A DNA stretch of 64,000 bases, taken from contig NC_053190.1 of the NCBI RefSeq assembly GCF_905163445.1, positions 12,588,501 through 12,652,500 of the forward strand, written 5' to 3'. Position numbers and translations under genes: made by a program. Numbering within the stretch: the first letter of the stretch is position 1; each line of letters opens with the position of its first letter. Shown piece by piece: positions 55,085-64,000 of this stretch. The stretch comes from Pararge aegeria. Its lineage: Eukaryota > Arthropoda > Insecta > Lepidoptera > Nymphalidae. The notes below the pieces were generated by a model, which ran no database searches, was not told the origin of the DNA, and saw only the letters and a program-made list of their open reading frames with translations.

Positions 55085-55140
55085 GTTTTAGTTATTTTCT
55101 TGTTCAGTTCATTTATCGATATAGGATTGCCTGTGCACTA

Positions 55141-56224
55141 TTTTATTTCAACTTAAGAATATAATTCCAATTAGTAAACATATAATAATGATTAAAAATT
55201 AACATTAATATTTACAAGCCATCTAACTGTTCACTTATGGGCATGGTACCCAAAATGCTGGCACTATTGCCCGTTGAATTGCTAGACTTAGCCGTTGGGC
55301 TAAATAAGCGACCATTCTTGGGACCAAAGACGTCAAGACCAATTTTGGGATACGATTTTAATAAAGGATTTATAGTAAAACCTGACCTCACATCTATATT
55401 CTAGATAAACATGGCAGTAATTTGTATCGGCTTAAAACTAGATTTTATGATGCTATGACGTGAACTCTGTCTCATCTAGTAATAGCAAATCGGGTAACCT
55501 CCATTACTTGGGGTTCACAATAAATAAACTGCGGGGACACGGTACTGCTGTCTGCAATGCTGGCAATTGAAATTTTATCCCAGCTTTATACCCGTCGTTA
55601 CCAATAAAATGGTAGAAAATAAACAACTCCCCTCGTATAGTGTGCGAGATGAAGATTAAACGCCTTGAGGTCCGCTGTTTATGAATATCGCCTTATAAAA
55701 TTATTGCCGCATGTGGCATATAAAAGTCATGAAGGAAAAACTCGCTTTCGTATATACCCCAGTAAGCATGATATATAGAAAGCGAAATAATAATTTCAAA
55801 TGTTTCTTTCTGAAATTAAATAGGATAAAAAAAACCTTCTGATAAGCAGCCCCTGATAAGCAATTTTTGAGCCAAAACTCAAACTCAAGTTGGACTATAG
55901 AAGTCACTTTTAATGTTGCTGTGAAACCATATAATAAGGTGAAAACTACATTCGTTTACTTAAAATTGAGAAAGTTCCAAACGCATCCTGGTTTAAGAAG
56001 AAGCCCACAACAAACATATCCGGGCATATTATTTTATGTATATATATTTTGGATTCACCGTCTCAAGTTGTTACTTGATTCTAATAAGCTATCTTCAATT
56101 GACACCTAAGATTTATTATTGTTTATGTAACTTTACTGTCTGCAATAGGCGTTGCTTTACGGAATTCCATGATATATTTTGAAATTAAGGTTAATTACTC
56201 CGCTCTCATCTTTCACAAAACAGA
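55141..56224. other. Mostly non-coding; inverted LINE UTR at about 55930-56035
   Basis: At 55930-56035 (minus) the UTR blocks of the 6431 LINE family are visible (GTTGTGGGCTTCTTCTTAAA, CTCAATTTTAAGTAAACGAA). A patch at 55225-55340 has even composition but no recognised identity. Confidence 0.45.
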
Positions 56225-56425
56225 AAAATTCTAAAGATTGTTAAACTATAAAATGATGTTGGAAAAGAGCAATCTTCTGAGTTTCTTGCCGGCTCTTCTC
56301 AGTAGAATCTGCCTTCCGAACCGGTGTTAGATTCACTACAAACAGATTGACTTGACGTTTCAAAAGTGCTTATAAATTAGGCCTACTTAAAATAAATACA
56401 TTTTGTTTTTGAATTTGAATTTAAT
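56225..56425 (+). mobile_element. LINE 3' UTR fragment
   Basis: GTTGGAAAAGAGCAATC, TTGCCGGCTCTTCTCAGTAG, CCTTCCGAACCGGTGTTAGA, GACTTGACGTTTCAAAAGTG and TAGGCCTACTTAAAATAAAT, ending in GAATTT-type tail units. Better preserved than the 44100 copy. Confidence 0.78.
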
Positions 56426-56429
56426 TTTC

Positions 56430-59400
56430 ATAAACTAAATTCAAAAAATATACCTCAACGAAACTATTAATAGATTATTAACTATTATTAATACGACGTA
56501 AAAAATGTAAAACTCTGAGAGAAGTTATAACTAATTTTTCTGTCGTGTGGTCTTAGCTTCAAAGAAAACAGGTATGAAAGAGATCCCATGTTAGCAATAC
56601 CGTGCATCTTATTTTGTACTGAACGATATTAACATGAGTAGTTCGTTCAGAATATATCAAATGCAAATAAAAGAGAAATATTTCTGCCAAAGAGAAGTGA
56701 TAACATCTTCGCAGCACCGCAGTGCATTCACGTGGGGAACGATCCGGTTGCGAGAGCAAGCTCTGGGGAATCGCATTTTCTTGATATGTAAACAAACCAT
56801 CCATACTGCATTTATATTATTAAGTCATATCGATAGCAGCCGACCATACACGTTTAAAGGAACACCGCTACAAACTTTGCACAGCACCGTAGTTGGTTTA
56901 AGGCCGATTTATATCAGACGAGTGAAAGCTCCCCACTCTATTAAATTAGTGTAAACAGATGTATAGCATTCTGTTCTGTGTGCGTTCACAAGATTCTGTG
57001 GAATATTTTAAAAATGCAACGTTAACGGCACTAGAACATGCAAAGAGTTACCTAGAGCGTTCTTGCTTGTTCTGACGTGCTCGCTCCCCGGAGAGGTCTT
57101 AAAGCGTTCATATGTTCTACTCGTAGCAATTAGCATTCGTTCAGCTGATCTAAATATTTAATTCTTGTTGTCGGTTCTTATACATGATTGTCCATATATT
57201 TTAAGTGTTTTTATCTACACTTGGAGGAATTAAACTTAAAATGATTTAAAAAAAATATTCTACGTTGATAAATGCAGGAAACTATGGTGACTTTTAGTTT
57301 ATACTAAAAGTCACTATATCTTTGTTCGTTGGGTGTAATCACACCTTAAGAAGAGAATGGACGTTTCGTTATCCGGACTTTTGTGTAAGCGTATAAAAAA
57401 ATGCAATTAGACAATCCCCATCAAAAAGCCTCAGTTTATAGACGTGTATTAAGACGTAAAGAAAAAAAAATTTAAACACGATTTCGAAGCGCCGTCAGAT
57501 GTCCACAACGCACAATACGGCTATTGGGTTAAAATTATTATCAAATTTTTAATAACAGTGTTATTGTTTTGTGATTAGCGTACAAAACAGCTTTATTTAT
57601 TTTAGGAGAGTATTTCATTTAAATTGCCACACATGTAGATGAAAGAGAAATGTTTTATTTTTATCAAAGCTTAGTGATAACATCGACGTAGACCACAAGG
57701 CTTTTAGATGAAGGCCTGGCTGAATGAGCTCGAACATCGCAGTTTGTATGTAAGCGAGCGGGCCCCTCCCATTCATGGTATGGAGTCATAATCAGTCATA
57801 ATGGATATTGGAGTGAGCTTTAAACATATTGGAAGAAAAAAAAATTTACGTTGGTTCTTGTTTTTGTAAAGATAACTTTTATATTTGGCATAGTGTGATG
57901 GTGTTTTACAACCGATATCAGTATTACTAGTTGTGTAAAAAAAAATCGCATTATTTAAAATATTTCTCAGAAACTGATAACTGGATAGAGCGATGACGAC
58001 AATTAAGATTGAGGAGTCAATAGGTGTGGATCCGGAACGGATGAACATAAAATAATGTAAAAATCCCTAAATAAATACTTTTTTTACAGTTTTCTTTCGT
58101 ATATTAGTAAGGATTTTACCTAGTACCTACCCTGTATTTTCTACCGAATGTTGTAGATCTATGTATGATCGGTGTATTTCTTGCTTTTCAGTTCTTTGAC
58201 AAACGTGGTATTTTTTTGTCATATTTTTTCTCACTTTCGCCAAATATCGACTGCTCACCATTAACAAAATTTTGCTTTTCTCGTCTGGGACGTCAATGGT
58301 TGAGGAGTTCTCCCGGCTCTTAATCATCAGCTCTTTAATTGTAATTAACATAAATTGCTTAGCAGCCATATACCACAGAAGAATCACAACCCTTGTAACA
58401 GTTTTACTAGACTTAAAGGTGATTTTTGAAAGAAGATGCACTAATTATAAGTATTTTTTGAAAATCTCAAATCGCTATAGGTGTGACTATATTTGACGAA
58501 ATCCCTCAAATAGATCTGATGACCTGATGAAAATGGGACTACTTGGGAAGTATGGCGTTACAAACAAAAAAATATTTTTCAATAAATAAGACAGTTCTGA
58601 GCTAACAAACATAAATAAAAAAACTACCGCTTAAAGTAACTTCTTCCTTTCTTTAAGTCGGTTAAAAATACTAAATGAAAAATTTTTCAAGCTTAACCTA
58701 CTAGGCAGACATTTATTTCTTGGGCAAGAATCAGGTGTGAAATTTGGAGCTTATGTCTATTTAAGTCATATTTCGTAACATCAGAGTAAAGAATCCTTGC
58801 CTAACCAATGACAAGTCAATAGGTGCAGACGTGATTTTAAAATTAATTAAATTCAAGTAAACAGTTCGAACTGAAACTAGGTAATACATTTTATGTGGTT
58901 ATCATGCAGGTAAACATTATTACAGACGGGAAGCCAAGAAAGTCGGATAAAATTTCCATATTGAGTTCGCTATCGCAAGTCTATTATAGTGCATTGTGCA
59001 CATGATGTATGTTTTCCTTACATTTCGCGGGTGATTTCGTTGGAATTTGACTGGCGTAAGTCGGAGGGGACTATTTTACATTAGAAATCAGGTGACACTG
59101 TGATGGATGTTGCTTATTTCGCTTAAATCCGACACATTCGGAAGAAAAATGATATTTTTGGATAAGGCTCGAAAACTTCTCCTTCCTTACCTTTCCTTGT
59201 ATAAGTAGTTTTACTATAGGTTGACATAAGGTTGACTTTTCAATCATTAGACAAACCTGAGGAATAAATTTTAAGTGACAAAATGTTCTATTTATTATTT
59301 AGTTAAAGATTGGATGTCCGGAAGTGTTGCTATGTTTGAAGACCATGGTTTTCCCATCAGTGGAGCCAGCTGCTGCTTCCGAAAATTATATTACCAGAAA

Positions 59401-60384
59401 ATAATATCTTTCATTTAATATGGGAGGACTAAAGGTTTTTTTATAAATTTGTCCGATTTGTTTTTCTCCAAACTTTAGTTTATCAACTTGATATACACAC
59501 TAATGTAGTAAGTAAGTAAGTTTAATGTGAATTCGGCTTTATTGGGACCGATCCTAGTCGAACACCTTGTGTAGGTACACCAATGGTTGGATGATTATAA
59601 CACAGTTGATAATTTATAAAATACACTCAATATGATGTTAAAAACAAATAACTTAAGGGCAATCTCGTCGGAAAAACACCGATATTAACATCTATCACGC
59701 TATTATATGACTAACTGTTATTTTATGAGCATCTAATGGCCCGATAAGGATATTTTATTATTCCCTAATGGCTTATACCTGTCTTACAACATTACAGGAA
59801 AGATGCGTTATGGCCACGCATCGGAGCACCAATTTCGCATAATGGATACGTCTTTATTGTCTATTTGGAAATAGATAAAAATGATACCTACCCACCTAAT
59901 ATGTACCTAAGGTGTGTGGAGTGTTTGAGTGTCGACGCTTTGCCTTATCTGGGCTAATAATTATTTGAACAACTTTATATTTGTCAAAAATACAGTCCAA
60001 AATAAACAAAATACCTAATACGGGTAAAAGATGACCTTATCACTGAAAAGTATGAGATTTTATAGCGCCATCTAGATACCGTTTCAATACTGGGCAACAA
60101 TATGGTCACAAGATGGCGCACTTGCGGTACATTGTCAATCGTTTTTTCTTTCACGCGATCGAATATGTAAACGTAGGTAGAAAATCTCTTGGAATTCTGT
60201 ACCTTTTGTAAAAGTATTGCACACTCGCAATAGTCGAGTCATTTGAGAGTATCGAAGCACTATAACTCAAACTAAATATGACCCAATCTCACTGGTTTTA
60301 GAGTCGGAAATTCTGTAATCCTATTTTTTTATTTCTTAAGAGAGCTTGTTTTTTTTAATCCACAACTTTTTAACAACAGCAATT
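56430..60384. other. Long repeat-poor non-coding stretch
   Basis: Only minor features. A hairpin at 57287-57314 has perfect 12-bp arms (GTGACTTTTAGT) and a 4-base loop. An inverted retroposon tail lies at 57205-57245 (TTTTATCTACACTTGGAGGA), the same tail as at 61925-61970. GCGCCATCT/AGATGGCGC form a loose inverted pair at 60063-60122. Frames of 91-106 codons (56634-56954, 57773-58048, 58127-58441) show no domains. This is the most repeat-poor part of the window and may be largely single-copy. Confidence 0.5.
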
Positions 60385-60600
60385 AGATGGTGGAGGGGTA
60401 ATCTGTTAGGGAGTAGGTATCGCAGTTACCTTGAACCCATTCCCCTAATCGGTTCCTACGCAACATTGTACGTGAATACTAAATCGCTTAGCGGCACGTC
60501 TTCGTCGGTAGGGTAGCAGACCGAACCATAGAAAATCCAGAAATTAAAATTTCATAGATTGCCGTTGCCGGAAATCGAACCAGGCACCTCGAATTTAAAA
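60385..60600 (-). mobile_element. SINE C copy 8 with tRNA-like head
   Basis: Minus strand: CGAGGTGCCTGGTTCGATTT carries a B-box (GGTTCGATTTCC). The body follows (GGATTTTCTATGG, CTACCGACGAAGACGTGCCG, GTTGCGTAGGAACCGATTAG). The end is truncated before CATCTTAG. Confidence 0.78.
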
Positions 60601-61674
60601 CTATTTTATTACCACGTTAGGCTGGGTATAATAGATAATGCTCACAGTTGGGCCAGGGAGGTTAACAAAAACTTGATTAATGCGCTGATGAAGATGATGA
60701 ATAGTCTGGGATCCTTACCTAAGCCCGCTTCCTATCCCCTTCTTTCTATTAAAACAAGCACATACTTCAAATAATAATGTAAACACTAATAAGGAATAAT
60801 TTTATAAGCCCTCGAGTAAGCCAAGCTACGTCCTACCCTGCGAGTGTCGCGGCGCATAAATATAGAACAATCGCTGTAAATACCACGCTATACAGGTACT
60901 GAGATAAAACGGGCGATGCGAACGTATGGGTGAAAGTATAAGAACAATTTGCTTTTATTATTAAGCTTTGGGTATGTCAGTCTATTGGAACATGTTTTTA
61001 TTGAGTTGAGTGACATATTATAGACGATCGGACTTGGATTAGTAAACCAATACCGGTTTTCTAATTTAAATTAACCCTTGGCGATAATTGGTTAAGGCTT
61101 TTACTTTATGTTTTGTGTTGTCTTAAGAGCACGTTAAGCCATTATACCTGATAATCGTCGTCACCTAACAGTTAAAGTTTATAATCGTAGTACACTAGAT
61201 TGACTGGAAATCGAATACTATAGCGTTTATAAAATATCTACCTATGCGGTGCGCCTTTTACAATTGTAAACCGCAGGCATAATACAGATAGAATTGTTTC
61301 AAGTTCAGAAAAGTCCGTTTTCTATGTCTATATTCAATCTATCTTTTATCTGTTCATAAGTAATTGTGCATAAGATATTTATTGACACTAACAACGTTGC
61401 TAATTAATACATTTATAAATCGAGGCTAGATTGAATATTGAAAATGATCATTAGTATAATATACTCTTATCTAAAAAGAAAACAATTACGCAACCTTTTT
61501 AGATTTGTTATCACTTAAAGACACTTACTTAATTTTCATGTGCTAGGCACACAATTAACTACTGACCATTTTTTACATTTAAAAATTATACCTAAAATTT
61601 TAATACAAAAGATAGAGAAGATTAATAATAGTATGCAAAAAATTTAATTTCTTAAAAACTATAAATATATATAA
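60601..61674. other. Non-coding, no recognised feature
   Basis: AT-rich; no recurrent repeat or coding signal. Confidence 0.4.
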
Positions 61675-61990
61675 AAACAATGTGTCATCTCTTGTTTCAA
61701 ACGTGTCTCATTGTAATATGGACCTTTGAAAAAGTAGATCGAAACTGCAGCGTTTCCTACTAGATGACGCTAGAGTCGCTATAAGACTGATGTGGAAGGC
61801 ATATACTAATTTCGGCATCGACGGTAGGAGAGCCGTAGCTTAATTGGTGAAAGCGCTCAGGCCGCGATTGCCCGAGAGTCGCATGTTCAAATCCTGTCGG
61901 TTCCGAAAATTTTTATATGCATTTTAAATTTATTAAATTGATAATTCCTCCAAGTATAGGTAAAAACACTAATAAAAATTATAAAAAAAT
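61675..61990 (+). mobile_element. Retroposon with tRNA-like unit, unrearranged copy
   Basis: Shares with 47050-47310 the order TGTGTCATCTCTTGTTTCAA, CATTGTAATATGGACCTTTG, CGTTTCCTACTAGATGACGC and ATATACTAATTTCGGCATCG, then the tRNA-like core and TATGCATTTTAAATTTAT. Here the tail continues in the same orientation (TTCCTCCAAGTATAGG, TAAAAACACTAATAAAAATT, A-rich end). This copy shows the native arrangement: about 160 bp of leader, tRNA-like core, T-stretch, about 70 bp of tail, A-rich terminus. No TSD located. Confidence 0.65.
61830..61914 (+). ncRNA. tRNA-like Pol III unit (copy 2)
   Basis: A-box TAGCTTAATTGG (61836-61847) is identical to copy 1. The B-box region TGTTCAAATCC (61884-61894) has its first G changed to T. 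A T5 terminator lies at 61910-61914. The core differs from copy 1 at only a few positions. As in copy 1, the acceptor stem pairs badly. Confidence 0.55.
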
Positions 61991-62649
61991 ATTTTTTAAA
62001 GTTCAAACCTCTCTCAAGGCTCTCATTATAAAGTGTTTAGCATTTAGTAGAAATTATGTAAATTATTGTATATGGACTGATTTGTTTTATAACCCGCCGG
62101 AGGTCGCCTTTACTTCAAAAGTGTAAAGTATCAGAAGTTATTACGTAGTGAGTCATTATAATTGGCGATCGGAAAGTCGACCCTTGGTCTTAGGTATATG
62201 GTATCTAAGTAGGTATTTGAAATAAAAGTTCCGCCTTACTCTAAAGTTTTCCCCCATACGCTTATGCAGACGCTATCGATTTTGTCTGTGTTAGGGGGAC
62301 AGCCTGATAATCATATTATATCGTATTTTAAATATATTGCGCGAGGGACCGCTCTCTTATACAGCTACACATTGTATAGCCTGACCTTGAGTTCCGAACC
62401 CCTTCGCAATTAATATTCGGCCAGATGAAAGGGTATATCTATCTAAATTAATTCATTGAAGTTTGACCGTCTATATAAATTCTGTATTATAAGTGTAGGT
62501 TGTGTAGGCACCTATATGTCAAACTGGTTTATGATAAAATACTTAAGTAATAATGGTGTTTTGCCTCGATAATCTATTGGTTGGCATATTGAAATAGCAA
62601 TAACAGGTTAGCAATTTTTAAAGGGCGACTAAGCCAAACATACATATTT
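61991..62649. other. Non-coding, no recognised feature
   Basis: No recurrent repeats or domain-bearing frames. Confidence 0.4.
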
Positions 62650-62691
62650 AGCAAACAAACAAACTTTCACATTTATTATATTAGTATGGAT
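62650..62691 (-). mobile_element. Helitron 5'-end fragment
   Basis: CAAACTTTCACATTTATTAT followed by ATTAGTATGG is the inverse of a Helitron-like 5' end (ACTAATATTATAAATG...). Only about 40 bp remain. Confidence 0.4.
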
Positions 62692-62705
62692 TTTATCGGT
62701 TAACA

Positions 62706-62967
62706 TGCGGCGACAGCCCAGTGGTGAAGTTAGGCTTCATATTCACTTTCGGGGGCCCCTTTTCGAATCCATAGGCGTTTTAAGCAATTAAAATATCACT
62801 TATCCAACGATGAAGGAAAACATCGTGAGGAAACATCGTGCCTGTAGAGTTCTCCATAATTTTCCAGAAAGCGTGTGGTGTACACCAATCCATACTGGGC
62901 CAGCGTGGTGGACTACGGCCTTCTCATTGTGGTACCCGTGACCATTAGTGGACCGGTAATGAGTTAA
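62706..62967 (+). mobile_element. SINE B copy 6
   Basis: Head GCGGCGACAGCCCAGTGGTG and a decayed B-box (TTTTCGAATCCATAGG). Body AAAATATCACTTATCC, GGAAAACATCGTGAGGAAAC, GGGCCAGCGTGGTGGACTAC and end GGACCGGTAATGAGTTAAA. Confidence 0.85.
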
Positions 62968-63320
62968 ATTATGAATCAGTTGTTTATGTTTCTACATTGC
63001 CTTTTTAAATTTATATAACATGCCGTAAATTAACCTGTGGGCTGTAAGCCTCAATAATTAAAGATAATTTTCAAAACACAGCCTTGTGTCTACGCTATAT
63101 AATTATGTTCACTTGTCAAATTATTGAATCGCGGTTTCGGGGTGAAAATTAAACGTTAAACATAAAGTAACAAATCAACGCCGTTCTCGACAAATTCATT
63201 AAATATTAAGAAACTTTCTTAACATGTGCTCGTGACTTGTACGCAGTGATTTTCTTGCGATATAGCTAAATGAATCTGAGGTTGCTGTCAGAACGCCTTG
63301 AGCGAAGCTTTAGAACTATT
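62968..63320. other. Non-coding, no recognised feature
   Basis: Nothing recognised. Confidence 0.4.
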
Positions 63321-63460
63321 CGCAGTAATATCTCGTAATATTTTTTTCACCTAGGCTTCAGCATACTTCCTGTAAATTATTATATGCTTTATAATAAGTT
63401 ACAATAAGTATATGCTGAAGTCTAGGTGAAAAAAAAAATATTGCGAGACATTACACCGCG
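63321..63460. mobile_element. Foldback element, about 140 bp
   Basis: Arms 63321-63364 and 63411-63460 pair across CGCAGTAATATCTCG, a T run, TCACCTAG and CTTCAGCATA, with a few substitutions and small indels. A 46-base AT-rich loop separates them. It could be a MITE or a local inverted duplication. I see no clear TSD. Confidence 0.8.
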
Positions 63461-64000
63461 ATTGATTGCGCCATGTAGTGACGGAAGTGCTGGCTCATTT
63501 TTTGCGCTAAGGCTTGATTGGCTGTTTTGCGCAGAAATGCAGCCAACATTCTTGGCACTACTCCACAGAGGGATAACCTTGACAGTTAAAAGTTTATTTA
63601 TAACATTTATTGTAATATTATAATTAAAATTAAATAAAAAAGTTTACGCTTTATTAATATAAGAAGACGTCTGTAATATAATTATCGCGTTTACATAAAT
63701 AACAAGGTTCCAACGACTTACTAAACTTTGTTCCTGAATTCTTGCACGCTGATTTGTTTTTTTTGAATAAAATATCGCTTACGCTATATTTCAGTATTTT
63801 AACTATCGGTAAGCAGAAATATAAATAATATGCAGAAATCTTGTATATTTTGTTCCGTAGGTTTTTTTCGCCTTTGAATCGTTCATAATATTCATAATTC
63901 TTTATATATCTTCTTATACATGCACACTTCGAGGACACATATAGAGGGATCGTATTGTGGTTTTAAAGATATATCGCGTTTAATATTAACCGTCTATACT
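63461..64000. other. Non-coding, no recognised feature
   Basis: AT-rich to the window end. Frames are short and domain-free. Confidence 0.4.

Larger units (their letters stand above)
53610..55140 (+). repeat. Degenerate 73-bp tandem array split by retroposons
   Basis: Units share ATCGATATAGGTTGTATAG, then ACTGGATCTGGCAGCAAT and CTAGCTCAGTCTTCATT. Starts recognised at about 53610, 54138, 54211, 54713, 54786 and 55113. Where uninterrupted the spacing is 73 bp (54138 to 54211; 54713 to 54786). Repeat E plus SINE A (53692-54137), a LINE tail (54258-54640) and another SINE A (54828-55084) sit between or inside units. Confidence 0.8.

Noticed and set aside
56634..58441. Three 91-106-codon frames in the repeat-poor region
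   Set aside because: No domains, no splice or promoter signals and no similarity among themselves. Without transcript evidence I do not call them.

Overview
The window is AT-rich, repeat-dense eukaryotic DNA. The dispersed repeats point to a lepidopteran, most likely a butterfly: tRNA-headed SINEs, short Helitrons that start TC(C)TA and end CTAG, jockey/RTE/CR1-type LINE tails, and common lepidopteran retroposon ends. The exact taxon (perhaps a nymphalid) is an inference. I find no host protein-coding gene. Nearly all open frames are short, lack recognisable domains and fall in repeats. The only convincing coding homology belongs to transposable elements. The window reads as an intergenic or long-intron 'desert' shaped by repeated retroposition.

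Layout. 1-20 kb: sparse SINEs (families A, B and C here), one LINE 3' end (6.4-6.8 kb), two copies of a dispersed repeat E (7.6-8.1 kb), and several near-perfect hairpins (4.3, 10.5, 13.7, 14.35 kb). 20-23 kb: a Helitron whose 5' end abuts a TCCTA array, then a young 1,727-bp non-autonomous LTR element with 404-bp LTRs (3 differences), a gag-like remnant, a 14-unit 12-bp minisatellite and paired CRE palindromes, then a second Helitron. 25-28.8 kb: LINE tails, a SINE with an inverted duplication, and a four-level nest: SINE C containing a hAT-like MITE, containing SINE A, containing a Helitron. 30-40 kb: more SINEs, a 26-bp triplication inside one, a 21-bp-arm hairpin, a CR1-like LINE tail and an RTE tail with a 13-bp target-site duplication (TSD). 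41-50 kb: LINE 3' ends, a rearranged retroposon carrying a tRNA-like Pol III unit inserted in an RTE tail (14-bp TSD), and a 5'-truncated jockey-type LINE with reverse transcriptase and a 12-bp TSD. 50-64 kb: a Helitron with a classic 3' hairpin, SINEs, a 73-bp tandem array split by several retroposons, a second copy of the tRNA-like unit, and a foldback element near the right end.

No genes form a pathway here. What can be read is relative chronology: SINE C copies predate the MITE, the MITE predates a SINE A copy, and that predates the Helitron. The LTR element and the jockey LINE look like the youngest insertions. Two non-TE segments could be exons (1.24-1.53 kb terminal-exon-like; 43.58-43.89 kb first-exon-like), but the evidence is weak. 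Family letters A-E are local labels, and all family assignments rest on pattern recognition without a database search.
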